A stretch of 64,000 bases of DNA, from the NCBI GenBank assembly GCA_016946835.1, contig JACVTC010000018.1, positions 839,501-903,500 of the forward strand. The letters run 5' to 3'. The notes below the pieces were generated by a model. It searched no databases, had not been told where the DNA came from, and saw only the letters and a list, made by a program, of their open reading frames with translations. Every line of letters begins with the position of its first letter. The first letter of the stretch is position 1. The translations under genes were made by a program, and so were the position numbers. Source of the stretch: Neocallimastix lanati (nom. inval.) (taxonomy: Eukaryota; Neocallimastigomycota; Neocallimastigomycetes; Neocallimastigales; Neocallimastigaceae). Shown piece by piece: positions 41,653-54,289 of this stretch.

Positions 41653-42458
41653 ATGCAAAAAGATATTAAAGACCATATTAAATCTTGTGAAATCTGTTGT
41701 CGTTCAAAGGATTCTATACACAAATCTTATGGATTTCTGAACCCACTAGAAATTCCTGACAGACCTTGGACTTCGCTTTCCATGAATTTCATCACTGATC
41801 TCCCTTCATCTAATGGATATACTTGTATTTTTGTTGTTTTTGATAGATTCACAAAAATGGGTCACTTCATCCCATTTCCTAACGTTCCTTCTTCTGAAGA
41901 TACTGCAAGGCATTTATGACTCATATTTTCAGACTTCATGGATTACCAAATGAAATTCTTTCCGATAGAGGTACTCAATTCACTTCTAAATTCTGGACTT
42001 CTATATGCAAAACTCTCAATATCTCAATGTAACTTTCTTCTCCCTTTCACCATCAAACTAACGGTTTAATGGAGAGGGTGAACTCCATTGTAGAACAATA
42101 TCTCAGATGCTACTCTTACTTTAACGGATCAAATTGGCATAATTATCTACTCCTTGCTGAATTCTGCTACAACAATTCTATCCAAGAATCATTAAATAAA
42201 TCACCTTTCTACGCAACTTATGGTTATAACCCTCGTTTCTCACCAGCTGTGCCAAGTTCTATTGATGTTCCGCGTGCTGAAGAATTTGCAACAAACCTAG
42301 TGGAACCTTTCAAACAATTAAAAGAAAATTTAAAACAGGCAAGCGATAAACAAGGAAAATTTGCCAACCAACACAGAATTAAAGCACCTGAATTTAAAGT
42401 AAACGACAAAGTTTGGATAAACAGTTCACTTATAAATAGAAATGAAAATAAAAATTAA
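41653..42458 (+). pseudogene. Gypsy-2 integrase region
   Basis: It begins with the zinc-finger end KSCEICCRSKDSIHKSYG. The catalytic core part is WTSLSMNFITDLPSS, FDRFTKMGHFIPFP and FHHQTNG-like sequence, then EQYLRCYSYFNGSNWHNYLL and CYNNSIQESLNKSPFYATYG. The tail is FANQHRIKAPEFKVNDKVW. Closest in this window is Gypsy-1's integrase. It is a broken fossil. Confidence 0.75.
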
Positions 42459-42629
42459 ATCAAGAAAATTAGTATTATAAAATAATTGAAAAAGTTTCTC
42501 CAGTAACATACAAAATTGATTTTCCAAAAATATACGAATACACCCAATTATCCATGTATCAGAACTTGAGCCATACTACAAAGACAATTTTAAAAGAAAA
42601 AAGGAACCACCACCTCTAATCATAGTTAA

Positions 42630-42801
42630 TTATGAAGAAGGGTATGAAGTAAAAGAAATACTTGATAAAAGAAAACATAATGGAAAGATTCAATATCTTA
42701 TTAAGTTGAAAGGATATCCCTTATCTGAAACATCTTGGGAACCTGAAGAAAGTCTCTACTGTCCAGAAATACTCAAAAAATTTAATAAATCAAACAAATA
42801 A
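42630..42801 (+). pseudogene. Gypsy-2 chromodomain
   Basis: The + strand encodes EEGYEVKEILDKRKHNGK, IQYLIKLKGYPLSETSWEPE and ESLYCPEILKKFNK. This is a clear chromodomain fold signature (YEVEKIL-type start, YLVKWKGY-like core, SWEP). In chromoviruses this C-terminal module binds methylated histone tails and steers integration to heterochromatin. Confidence 0.8.
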
Positions 42802-42888
42802 ACATATATTTAGAATATGAATCTATAATACTAATTATACTTCAAACATATATTTATTAACATCAAATTTATTTTATCAATATCATTA

Positions 42889-42981
42889 TAAATAAATAAA
42901 ATTAAATATTAAGTATTATATATAAAATGCTATGTTAAAAATATATCTAATTTTCTCAATATTTGCTTTTGATATTTAATA
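42889..42981 (+). repeat. 5' LTR of Copia-E, right-hand part
   Basis: It matches the end of the 3' LTR (AAAATGCTATG, AAAAATATATCTAATTTTC, TCAATATTTGCTTTT) and ends TTTAATA directly against the primer site. The left part is not found. Confidence 0.75.
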
Positions 42982-43015
42982 GATTAAGAGTTTCACCCTA
43001 CAACTGAGCTTAACC
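42982..43015 (+). promoter_or_regulatory. Primer binding site of Copia-E, tRNA-Lys(CUU) type
   Basis: GATTAAGAGTTTCA is followed by CCCTACAACTGAGCTTA. The reverse complement (TAAGCTCAGTTGTAGGG, then TGAAACTCTTAATC) resembles D arm plus anticodon arm of tRNA-Lys(CUU). Confidence 0.7.
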
Positions 43016-43324
43016 ATAAGTTAAGTTATAATTTACATAATTAATATATAAATATATTCATCTTATAAATAAATTGAACTAACGCTTTCTTATTTTTAAT
43101 ATTAAAAATCATTTTTATATTTATCAATAAAAACTTCTAATTTTTAATTAGAAAAGAAATAATTTAATTAATTATCAATCTATATAATTAATTTTGTCAT
43201 TTTCATAATAATTGAATCAAAATATATTATCAAAAATGTTTTTAAAAATAAATTAATGAAGTATTAATATAATTTAATAATATCATTATTCATTCATTGT
43301 ATATAAAAATATACATATATATTA

Positions 43325-43532
43325 TAGTCAGTCAAATTATAATTCGAACTGAAAAAATAGTATAGTCAGTCAATTATAATTTGAACTGAAAATTAGTATA
43401 ATCAATAAAATTTTATATTGAAATAAAATAAAAAAAATAATAATAAAAATAAAATAATAAAATAATCAGTCAATTATAATTTGAACTGAAAATCATATGG
43501 TCAGTCAAATAATTAATTTGAACTGAAAATAC
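43325..43532 (+). repeat. Tandem hairpin array in the Copia-E leader
   Basis: Four good units and one degenerate unit of TCAGTCAAATTATAATTTG followed by AACTGAAAA, separated by AT-rich spacers. Each is a near-palindrome with TCAGT and ACTGA at the ends. It lies about 340-550 bases downstream of the 5' LTR and before gag. Confidence 0.75.
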
Positions 43533-44024
43533 TATTGTCAATTATTAACAATAAAAATAAAAAATATATATATTTAATTTCAATATTAATAAATATAAAT
43601 CAAGTATAAATTCTTCAAACATAAAAAACCAATAATATAAATGTTTAATTAAATTAATTTCAAATGACATAATGAAAAATATTACATTAAAAATAGGATA
43701 AAAATAGAAACCAATCATACTTCTGAAATATATTATTTTATAACCTTTTTTTTATTAAGTAATAAATATAACTTAACCAATTATTAGAAAATATATATTA
43801 TTTAAGTTTATTATAAATCATCATAGAAATATTAAACAATATATATTTCAATTTGTATTTATTTAATGAAAATGGAATAAAGTTTTAATTAATATATTAA
43901 ATAAGTATAAATAAACATCTAAATATGTAACATATCCCTCATCAATTATATTTTAAAATATTCTCATAATTTAAAATATTAATAATTATTAATAAATAAA
44001 TTAATTCGTTTAAAACTCTCAGCA

Positions 44025-44498
44025 ATGGCTAACACAAGAAGAAATAATAGAAATGAAGTAATTACTATTGAAGAACCTATTGACATTACACCAACAATTA
44101 AATTTAACTATTCTGAAAATTTTAACAGAGTAGTTGAATTAAATACTAAAAACTATAATAGATGGAGAACCAAAATCCTTCATCTATTATCAATTAACAA
44201 CCTAGTTGGTTATATCACCAAAGAAAAGGTTAAGAAGTTAAGGAAAAGAGATATACAAGATGACCTCTCTGAGTATATCGAAGATGAATTTGATGACACA
44301 TTGGTGTACGACAAAAACACCAATGTGGTTGATATCAATAATGATATTACAACAAAATGGATCGTCCTAAACAGTATTGGAGAAAAAACCCTAGACATTG
44401 TGCAAGGATTTAATAAAACCGCCTTTAAATTGTGGAAGATTCTAAAAAGATCTTTTACCAAAAACATCAACACGCGTAAAATAGAACTTAAAAAATAA
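44025..44498 (+). CDS. gag: Copia-E Gag N-terminal region
   Basis: 157 residues, MANTRRNNRNEVITIEEP, LNTKNYNRWRTKILHLLSIN, TTKWIVLNSIGEKT and FKLWKILKRSFTKN. It aligns with the Gag of Copia-A (TTENYPRWKGNILYLL). The rest of Gag, with a CNYCGKW zinc-knuckle remnant, follows to about 44900. Confidence 0.78.
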   Translation: MANTRRNNRNEVITIEEPIDITPTIKFNYSENFNRVVELNTKNYNRWRTKILHLLSINNLVGYITKEKVKKLRKRDIQDDLSEYIEDEFDDTLVYDKNTNVVDINNDITTKWIVLNSIGEKTLDIVQGFNKTAFKLWKILKRSFTKNINTRKIELKK

Positions 44499-45762
44499 GC
44501 TCGATAATTTGAAGTATAACCCAGAAGTGGATATTAATATATTTATTGCTGAACTACATAACACAATTGATTAACTTGAGAAAATAGATAATGACATTGA
44601 ATCAAGTGTTAAAGTGGGTATCCTTAATAGAAGTCTCCCAGAAGAACTCCGTTGGATTAATGTGTTTCAATTTAAAAATGATTGGAATAAATGTAGTATA
44701 TGTTAAGGATGTATTGCCTGAAATCATCTCTTCAAACTTAAAAGAATCCTTAACAAATAATCAAAATAATAAAAATATATTTTCAATAGAAAATAATACT
44801 AACATTAATATAAATAAGAAAAAACTTACTAAAATAAAAACATCTACTAAAAGGACTAAAAATGGTAGATGTAATTATTGTGGTAAATGGGCCATTTCTT
44901 TTATGACTGTAAAATTAGAAGAGATGATAAAAATAATAACAAAAAAAGAAAAATTTTCAAACGGAGAAGAAATAATTTTAAAAGAAAATATAATAAACGT
45001 AAAAATTATGTAAATTTCATAGAAAAAGAAAGATACAATACAAGCTATGTCGATGCTTTTACCAAGGATTACAATTCTCTAGAAAATCTTGATATTAATT
45101 TTGCAGAAATAAATAAACAAAACGAAGAAAATAAACAAAAAGAAATGATGTGTTGGATATTGGACTCCGACACATCAATAAATATCACTGGTCATTTAAA
45201 TAAATTGCATAATATTCAAAAGTGCAATGACAAAGTTTATTTAGCTAATAATCAAGTTATATCAACACAATTTAAAGGAGACCTCATAGGATACATTAGT
45301 AATCACAAAATAACCATTAAGAATGTTTATTACTCACCAAAGATAAATAAAAATTTATTATCAATTGGAAATCTTACACAAAAAGGATACAAAATAATTT
45401 TCAATAATACTAATAATAAATCATACGCACTAATTTATGACGAACACAATCAAAGAATATTATCAATTAAATCGAACCAATCTAACACATTTAAATTTTG
45501 GATTTCAACTCAACCATTAAATTTTCAAAACAACCAACATAATAATAATTTGGATGAAGTCAATTATACACATTTGAAATCAATTGATTAACTAAATTTA
45601 TGGCATCGTCGTTTTGCTCATTTCAATATCAATAATAACAAAAATAAAATTTTAAAAATCATCATAAACTCAAAGTGCCCTATTTGTAGTTATTTAAAAC
45701 TTAAAAATAAGCCTTTCAAATCATCACATAATAGAGCTAAAAATATTTTTAAACTCAAACAC

Positions 45763-46350
45763 ATGGATCTTATAGGTTCAATACAAAACTCTCTCTATGA
45801 CAATAAATATATCTTAATCATTTTGGATGACCATTCAAGATATGGGTGGACCTTCTTTATGAAGAGTAAATCAGAAACTTTTTATTACTTCCATAATTGG
45901 TTTAATAAAATAAAAAATCAATTTAACAAAAGAATTCAATATATCAGTACAGATAATGGCACCGAATTTAACAACAAAAATTTTAAACAATTCTGTATTG
46001 ACTTTAGTATACAACATCAATTTACTGTTCCCTACCACCCACAACAAAATGGTAGGATTGAACGATTCAACGGCACTATAATCAATTCTGCAAAGTTAAT
46101 GTTAAATGATGCAAAACTGAGCTTACAATTTTTGGAATACGCCGTCTCTACTTCCAACTACATTCATAATCGAATCCCTCTTAAAGGGATAAATAATAAA
46201 ATTCCATATGAACTTCTAACCAATAACAAAGTTGATTATTCAAATATACGTGTCTTCGGATGTAAAGTTTTTTATTACGTTCCAAAACTATTACGTACCA
46301 AATTTCAAAATAATTCATCTACTGGCATATTCTTGGGGTATATGTTATAA
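45763..46350 (+). CDS. Copia-E integrase
   Basis: 195 residues with DDHSRYGWTFFMKS, YISTDNGTEFNNKNF, HPQQNGRIERFNGT and IRVFGCKVFYYVP. The first catalytic Asp is in the MDLIGSI start; D and E follow. Related to Copia-A integrase. Confidence 0.82.
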   Translation: MDLIGSIQNSLYDNKYILIILDDHSRYGWTFFMKSKSETFYYFHNWFNKIKNQFNKRIQYISTDNGTEFNNKNFKQFCIDFSIQHQFTVPYHPQQNGRIERFNGTIINSAKLMLNDAKLSLQFLEYAVSTSNYIHNRIPLKGINNKIPYELLTNNKVDYSNIRVFGCKVFYYVPKLLRTKFQNNSSTGIFLGYML

Positions 46351-47025
46351 TCCCACAGTATACAAAATTCTTTATATAATAAATAATGAAATTATAATTT
46401 CACGAAATGTTGAATTCTTTGAATTTACACCAGGAAATTCACATTTATCTCATTGCGATAATGACATCTCAAATTTTGTGTCCAATAATATAATAAGGAG
46501 GAATGATAATACCTACTTTTATGATAACATGTATGATATAAACCATGGCAAAAACTTCAATAATATTAACAATAATAATTCGTATTATTAATATAATAAC
46601 AATAAGTCAAATAATATTCAAATATTAGACAATAATACTCAAATTAATGAAAATAATATACGTAGTAAAAACAATCAAATAAAAAATAAAAGAACATATA
46701 ACAAAAGAAGAAACACCAAAAATATTAATAATAATCAAAACAAAGATTATAATAATAATATAGAATCTCAAGATAATAACATTAACAACAACGACAATAA
46801 TAATAACAATAACACAAGTAACAATAAAATTAATAACAACAATAACTCAAACAGCAACAACAACACTACCAACAACAACAATAACAAAATAAATAATAAT
46901 ATTAATTAAACCGACAATATGGTCGCTTTCAGTAATAAAAACAATAACAATAATTCAAATACAGACAGCTATAACTCAACAATAATAACGATAACAACAA
47001 TGAACAACGAATTATTAATAACTTA

Positions 47026-48036
47026 ATGAATAACAAACTATTTAACATAGAATCTTCTATACATATAGGAAAAAGAAATAGAAATGAAACCTTCATATTA
47101 AATTCAAATAACAAAAACCAAAAATCATTAAAAGAATTACGCGAACCAAATAATTATGACGATATCTTTAATTTAAATAATAAAAATGAATGGTTAAGAT
47201 CAGTCAATAATGAACTCAATAATACGAGAAATCTAAGAGTATATGAAACAATTGATAAAATACCTAAGAACGCAAACTTAATATCATCAAGATGGATTTT
47301 TAAATTCAAACGAAACTCAAATGGAGAAATAATCAAAAGAAAATCAAGATTAGTAGCAAAGGGATTTACTCAAGAATACGGCATAGATTATAAAGAAACC
47401 TTTGCATCTACCTTAAAACAGGATTCAATAAGAATCTTTACAGCAATTGCCACTCAGAACAATTTTTAAATAAGCAAAATAGATATAACTACCGCCTATT
47501 TAAATGCTGAATTAAATGAAGATTTGTAAATGAAACCACCAAAAGGACATGAAGATTACAATAAGAAATTTTGGAAATTGAAGAAGGCAATATATGGACT
47601 GAAACAAAGTGGTGTCAAGTGGAATGATAAATTAAATGGCTATCTAATAAAAATTGGATATAAAAGACTTATAAGTGAACCTTGTATGTACGTTAAATTT
47701 AATAAAGGAAAACTTTTAAGTATGTTAGCTATATATGTGGATGATATTTTAATATCAGGATCAAAGAAAACAATAGAAAGTGTAAAATTATTAATTGAGA
47801 AAAATTTCAAAATGAAAGATATAAGTAATGTTGATTATATTATTGGAATAAAATTTATAAAACATAAAAATGGTTACTTTTTACATCAACACAGATATAT
47901 AGATGAATTACGTTCTAAGTTTAATATGAAAAATTGTACACCTCTTAGAATTATGACTCCAATTGAAAATGAAGATCTTAGGAAGGTAAAAGTAGATGAA
48001 ACAAAATATAGAAACATAATAGGAAATTTATTATAA
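47026..48036 (+). pseudogene. Copia-E reverse transcriptase region
   Basis: RT blocks: EWLRSVNNELNNTRNLRVY, RLVAKGFTQEYGIDY, FWKLKKAIYGLKQSG, AIYVDDILISGSKK and VDYIIGIKFIKHKNGY. RNase H continues to about 48650 (YVDSDYGGN, STAESEFYSLSE, PKTKHVDIRVHYIREI). Broken fossil. Confidence 0.8.
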
Positions 48037-48732
48037 CTCAGTATATGTACAAGACCCGACATTATCTTCTCTGTATCAAAAGCAGCTAGAAGAGCAAAGG
48101 AACCAAATATGGAAGACTGGAATAACGTAATGAGAATATTAAGATACTTAAAAGGAACTAAAAAATATTGAATAAATTTCACAAATAATCCAAATGTTAA
48201 AGCATATGTCGATTCGGATTACGGAGGTAACTTGGAAACTAGACGTTCAACAACAGGATTCTTAATAACATTTGGTGGTGCACCAACAAGCTGGTGTTCG
48301 AAGCTACAAAAATCCATATCGACTTCAACAGCCGAGTCCGAATTTTACAGTCTTAGTGAATGAGGCAAATATTGAATATGGTACTTAAACTTATTCGAAG
48401 AATTGAACTTAAATATTTAAAATATTGAAGTAAATGTTGACAATAAAACAGCTATTTATGATGCTAAAAATCAAACTATCAACCCAAAAACTAAACATGT
48501 AGACATTAGGGTTCATTACATAAGAGAAATAGTCAAAGAAAATAAAATCTATCTTAAATATATAAAATCTGAAAACAATCTCGCTGATGGGTTTACGAAG
48601 TGTTTAAATGGGACATTAATGGATAAATTTAGAAATTCTTTATTAACCAAAATTGATGATTTATATTTTATTTGAAATAATATAAATAAAAAATATAACA
48701 ATTTAGGAAAGTCATATTTTAGGAGGAAATAA

Positions 48733-48949
48733 ATACTTAATAATGACTTTAATATAATTTACCCAATCAGAATATTATTATATTTAAATAAAATTATAAA
48801 AGAAATAAAATGTAACCTTGTCAAAAATATACACTTTTGTAATTATAAAAATATAAAGATAAATAAAATTAAATATTTAGTATAATATATAAAATGCTAT
48901 GCTAAAAATATATCTAATTTTCTCAATATTTGCTTTTTAGTGTTTAATA
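48733..48949 (+). repeat. 3' LTR of Copia-E (start approximate)
   Basis: It follows the polypurine tract TTTTAGGAGGAAA and ends TGTTTAATA, matching the 5' LTR end. Both LTRs end in ATA rather than CA, like Copia-G. Confidence 0.65.
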
Positions 48950-49914
48950 AATTAGGTTAGATCAGAGAATCGGTCAATTAGGGTTTTTCCCAATCACTTC
49001 TTAAAAGTAATTGGTTTTACCTAATTGATACGATAATCGATATGGATAGAATATCGATCAAAAATCTTATCTAGGTTTTTCTCTCTAATCTTTTCCTAGA
49101 TAAGAGATATGTTAAGATTAGTAAACACTTTTTTAATTTAACCTTATTTTTCAAAAAAATATAAATAAGGCTCCTGAGTTCTCTTTGAGAAATCAAGAGT
49201 TATTATTATAACGATTATAATATAACAATTAAAATATAATAATAACAAGATTAGATATTTATATTTCTTATTTAATAAAGATAGTTTAATAATAAAATAA
49301 ATTTTATGTCAAGTATTTGATACAAATTAATTTATATTTAATACTACAAAAATAACAATTTAATTAAAAATATAATTTGTACTCCTTAAATCCTTGTACC
49401 ATTCATAACCTAATTAATATTTTATTACATATTAATTAATATTATCCCTTTTTTATATTAATTAATATAGTTGAATATTATTTATAAAAATTGTTTTTTA
49501 TTAATTATATTATTTTATATATTTTTATTATCCTATATTATATATGTATTATTCTATTACTTTATATATTAAAATTATATTTTATATTGTTATCTTTAAA
49601 ATAGTATTTATTAAAATATATTATTAAATATTTTATATTGTTTTTTAAAAATATAAAAGAACTAAAAAATATTCTTTTTTAAATCTTTGTAAGATTATTA
49701 TTTACAAATAATCTGATAACTTTATAATAAAACGTATTAAATAAAATATAGTTAATTAAAGGTTAAATAATAAAATAATATTTTATAATTTGAATAAATT
49801 AATTTATAAAATAAAATAATATCCATAGGGTTATTAGATTAAAAGCTTCTAACCAAGTTTACCTTTAATCTAAGTACCAACTCAACATTTTATGTAAAAG
49901 TTTTTGTAGGTAGG
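48950..49914 (+). repeat. Gypsy type I LTR, right part, and AT-rich sequence
   Basis: It begins inside the type I block (GAATCGGTCAATTAGG, TATCGATATGG-like, GTTTTTCTCTCTAATC) with TATAAATAAGG and hairpin 49171-49199. It is probably the 3' LTR of Gypsy-2, separated from its body by Copia-E. From about 49400 on there is only AT-rich sequence with another TATAAAAGAAC box near 49670. Confidence 0.55.
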
Positions 49915-50934
49915 TAAGATTCTTGCTAAATCTTTCCTAGTTTGGGTTAAATTGGTCAGGTCAAGATGTTTTTATTAATTATAACAATTTAATTAAATTT
50001 AATTAATAATATAACACACACAGATTTTTATAATTAAGATTTCAATATTTAAGATTTATGTTTTATTAGAACTTTATTTAATATATATTTTAATAATAAA
50101 ACTAACTAAGATTAATACAAAGAATTATTTATTGTTATAATTAATTTATTAACTTTATGTTAATAGGTTAAAGTAATTAATAGTTAAACGTTAATAATCT
50201 TACAAAGAATTCAAAATATAGAATTTTCAAATTCTTTTTATACTAAACTAAAATAATAATTAACAATATATTTAAATAATACATTCTAATCTTAATATAT
50301 TCATACATGTATATAAACTATATAAAATATAATAATAAAATAATATTGATAAGAATCTTTTAATAAAATAACTATATAATTATTCATAAAACAATTTAAT
50401 ACTAAAACTAATTTAATAATAAAATATAAAATAAAATAAAATAAAATATTAAAACTAATTAAAAATTCTCTTTCCGAAATCTTTAGAATGATAAAGAATT
50501 CTTTAGAATCTTTTAGAAATTATTGAATAAAATATTTAATAATAAAATATATAAAACTTATAAAACTTATTTTAAATATTATAAAACTATTACTAATAAC
50601 TAATTCTGTATTTTTAATTAATAATACAAATTAATAATATAATTCCCAAGTTAAGAGATTTTATCTAATATAGATTTCTTATTAATAATTTAGGGTCTTA
50701 ATTAAATAATTAAATTATATTTTTATATTTAAATATCTTTAAAGTCCAATATCTCGTTATCTAGTTGTCCAATATGGTTGATTTTAACATATGTTGTAGT
50801 TCTCGTCCGTAGCTTTCCAATGGATATACTTTTAGCGGGAATATCAATATAATATTTCCATTATTTGTCGTGTTGTCGTTGTTTTTCTTCAAGTTATTTT
50901 TATTAAATCCTTAAGGGTTAAATTAAATTAATTC
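49915..50934 (+). repeat. Dispersed 1-kb repeat R, copy 2
   Basis: Nearly collinear with 36698-37722, with scattered substitutions and small gaps. No coding capacity. Confidence 0.65.
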
Positions 50935-51024
50935 TGAATAGGCTCAGAAAGTGATATAACCAATATCAATAATTAAATTAAGAAAAAGTTGTTTTTATGA
51001 TTAAAATTTTAAAATATGTTTTAT

Positions 51025-51233
51025 TGTGAAAAGTATAAATCTCTTTTTTTATTATATAAGAATAAAGAATAGTATGGGTACATAATTTTATACTTTTTTA
51101 TGGTATTTATAGTAAACATAATATGTGGCTTTTTGTTACTATTGGTCACATATCTTACACTAATATATTAATTTATAAAGCATTACTCCTTTAATTAATA
51201 TAACTGTAAATCTTTATATTTTTGTTTCTAACA
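51025..51233 (-). repeat. 3' LTR of element D (209 bp)
   Basis: From TGTGAAAAGTATAAATC to TTTGTTTCTAACA on the + strand; bordered inside by the polypurine tract and outside by TTTAT. Confidence 0.9.
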
Positions 51234-51544
51234 TTCCCCCTCAAATCTAACTTTGGGTGAAAGTTAGAGTTGAAGAGAAATATTGCTATATAAAATAATA
51301 TTTTATTTTTAATAATAATAATACTAATAACATATTATAAAATACATGAAAAAGATTTATTTTATTTTTATTTGTAAACTAAAGAAATTATTTTTATATA
51401 TTTTAGATTCTAACGTTTCCATTTACTTTCATATTGGATTGGAGTTATTTTTTTTATTATTACTATTATTTATTAATCTTTCTTTACTTAAATTATTATT
51501 ATGTCTTTTTATCTTATTTTATTATTATTATTATTATTTTTTAT

Positions 51545-52256
51545 TTACTTGAATCACTTTCTGGGAAATAATTTATTGTTTGATGATAGAAAATATTCAT
51601 AGAATCATACATAGATTGAGGGTAATTTGGTATATCAGCCTTACCCTTAGCTTCTAATAATTCAATATTTTTAATAACTTCTTCACATAATAATTCATAT
51701 TTATCTTTTTTTATTTTATAAGATTGTTCATGTTCCCTTAATATTGAGGTAGCACGTCTACATTCTTGAATGCCATTAATTTCGGTACTTAATCTTTATT
51801 TTGTTTGAGCAATCATTTGAGTAGTAATATCCATTTCAGTATGAACATTATTATAATTGTAAGTAGAATCTTCGGCATCACGAATAGCTTTATCTAAGAA
51901 AATTTTTAGCCATTCATGGAAGTTTTCCATAGCTGGTAAGTATAAATAATCAATATCTTTAGAACTTGAACTTAAAGAATAACTAACAAGATTTAACCTT
52001 TTTTTTTTTTTTTTTTTTTTTTTATAAAACAACTTCATCTACTTTAAATTTTGCATCTTTAGATACAAAGAAAAATTGCTTTTGTTCGTTCATAGTAGTT
52101 TTCATACAATTAATCATCTTTTTAATATTGTCTTCGGTTGTTTGATATATTTCTTCAATCTATTAAGTATATCAACCTTTAGATCAACAGTTTTAACTGG
52201 TTAGAAAAAGCCAAACTGAGCGTTAACTTGTTCTTTAAAAACTTGATTAAAGCAAG
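51545..52256 (-). pseudogene. Captured host-like coding piece in element D (helical protein, unidentified)
   Basis: Same sequence as 7685-8422 in element C. The clearest readable block is KRLNLVSYSLSSSSKDIDYL, YLPAMENFHEWLKIFLDKAI and RTEMDITTQM-like helix sequence (about 51796-52038), with a Lys run from a poly-T tract. The start shows a splice-acceptor-like TATTAATTTTCAG in sense. The family is not recognised; several breaks are shared with the C copy, so it was already decayed when the element spread. Confidence 0.6.
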
Positions 52257-52369
52257 CTGAAAATTAATAAAAAAATTTACAAAACTATAACAATATATAA
52301 TTTATAATATTGGTTTATTGTTGATTATTACATTTATACTAATATAATTTTTTTTTTTTTACTAATTAT

Positions 52370-53240
52370 ATATAATAAAATTTAATACATTTGATAAAAA
52401 GCTGTATTTGTCATTATGTATTACTAGAATATCTCAATTAAATTAATTATTATTTTTATGAAATAAATATAACACTGTTTCAAAATCTACAACGCATTTG
52501 TCATTTATTTGTTAATTTAAAGTAATATCTTTTAAATAATAATAAATTGTGAAGGATAAACGTAACTTCTTATTTTCAATAATATTAAAACACCATTGCG
52601 AAGATTCATCGGATGAATGAGTTAATTTCATAAAAAATATTTCTCAAAAAATCTTTTATTGGTAAATGTATTTATTGGTTATAAAATACCTCCAAATCTA
52701 TTCATAGGTTTTCTGGTGTTAACGATCATATTTTTAATAGCATTTAAATCTCCTACTTCTTTTTTATATATAAATATATATATGATTCCCATTTATATTT
52801 AGATGTTAAGCATTGATTTGAAGCACCAAAAAATTATATTATCAGTGTATTTTTGTGTTTTTCTAAAAACACTTTTATTCTTCATTGTTTTCATATGATG
52901 CGGTAATCACAAATCAATATTGGATTATTGGAATATTTTTTATAAGGTTAGTATAATCTTTTAAAGATTACATATATTTCTTTTATGCCATAAAATTTCA
53001 ATCAAATTTAGATATTTATAAATTACATACTTTATTTTTATAAATTAATTATTTAAATTTTCTACTTTAGTATTTAATAAAAAGGTTCTTTTAGTGCCTC
53101 TTTATCATTTAATTGTTTTAATTTATGAAAATTTTTATTTGATTCACAAATAACTCATTATTCTTTTATTTTTAAGATGCTTAGAATAAATATTATTTAC
53201 AGGAATACTTTTTTCATTATTTTTACTTTTTTTTTTTTAA
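52370..53240 (-). pseudogene. Captured glycosyltransferase piece in element D
   Basis: On the minus strand it parallels the host gene 1-917: the segment matching its DDD region (around 52900, CACAAATCAATATTGGATTA on +), the GGTLYP region (around 52690) and a C-terminal part with SDESSQWCFNIIE. It is longer than the copy in element C. Decayed, several breaks. Confidence 0.7.
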
Positions 53241-54289
53241 CGAATAATTTATGAATATTTGGAGAATAATAAATAATTCGAATAATATATTTTAAATTAT
53301 TTTATATAGATTATCTAAATGTAATCTTCCCTATTATTGTTATTGATATATATAAATGGGTTTTATATGAATAAATATGTCATTAAAAAAATATATTACA
53401 GGTTTCGAGATTTAACAAAAATTAGATTAATAAATTAATAAATGGTAAATTAGATTTTTATAAATATATATATTATTAATAATATAATTTTTTTGAAAAA
53501 ATATTAAATTTTTATTAAAATTGATGGATTGGATTAAATATTATTGATTAAAATTTAGAAAAAATAATGAAATTTATATTATTGATTGAATTTAATTTAA
53601 ATTTAATTTAATAAATCATTAATATTATTTTTAATAAATTGATATAATAGGACATTTTAAAATTATTATAAATTAAAATTTGAAATGTATTAAATAAAAA
53701 TATTATAATATATTAAAATTTTATTGATAATAAAAGTTTTGTTAAATTAATTTCTCGGATACTCTAACTTTAATTTATTTCTTGAACATTATTTGTTAAA
53801 ATTTTAGTGTAAAACTTTAATTATTAAAATTTCTATTATTATATTTTCTGTGGATTGTTTCTAGTTTCAATGTTAATTATTTGTTAATTTTTATTGGTGG
53901 TATTTTATTGTATATTAAAAATTAAGTTAATTCATAATATATATTATATCTTTTATATTATTTTGAATTGTATAATGTCAGAACGTATTTTGTGTGTGAG
54001 GATATATTATTTAATATTTAAAAATTTTTTTATTTTATTAATTATATATTTATTTATATTAAAAATAAATTATGTTTATATTACATATTAATGTTAATAT
54101 TAATTTTTATAAATCATTTTTATTTGTCTCTTTTTCAATTAGTTGTTAATATTTTTTTTTTATGTGTTTCATTAATATTTAGTTAAAGATAGTTATTATT
54201 AATTAACTTGAATAAACAGATTATTTGTAATTGATAATTCTTAGTCTTAATAACTTAAAATGACTATTATTTTAAATTTAATTATTTAA
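53241..54289. other. AT-rich internal part of element D
   Basis: No credible coding frame; short frames here are AT-rich noise. Confidence 0.5.

Larger units (their letters stand above)
39910..42800 (+). mobile_element. Gypsy-2, Ty3/gypsy chromovirus fossil
   Basis: Parts in order on the + strand: gag (about 39910-40560; MEEDTFLNASATNKDGF, YFKGFLAKMNLIF, LYDSAMNWAATLIENN), CCHC knuckle (CAYCGSANHSLDYC, about 40610), retropepsin region (about 40770-41080), integrase (about 41570-42450; HHCC finger, MNFITDLPSS, EQYLRCYS) and a chromodomain (about 42640-42790; YEVKEILDKRKHNGKIQYLI then WEPEESL). The chromodomain places it in the chromoviruses. No RT or RNase H could be recognised. It has many breaks and is old. 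Copia-E follows directly. Confidence 0.85.
42889..48949 (+). mobile_element. Copia-E, Ty1/copia element, old and broken
   Basis: Parts in order: partial 5' LTR (42889-42981), tRNA-Lys-type primer site (42982-43015), hairpin leader array (43325-43532), gag (about 44025-44900), protease (about 45145-45300; WILDSDTSINITGHL), pre-integrase finger (about 45600-45720), integrase (about 45760-46350), Asn-rich linker, RT (about 47100-48040; YVDDILISG), RNase H (about 48190-48650), polypurine tract (TTTTAGGAGGAAA) and 3' LTR. It has perhaps ten or more breaks. It lies between Gypsy-2's coding end and a type I gypsy LTR, so it probably inserted into Gypsy-2's 3' end. Confidence 0.88.
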
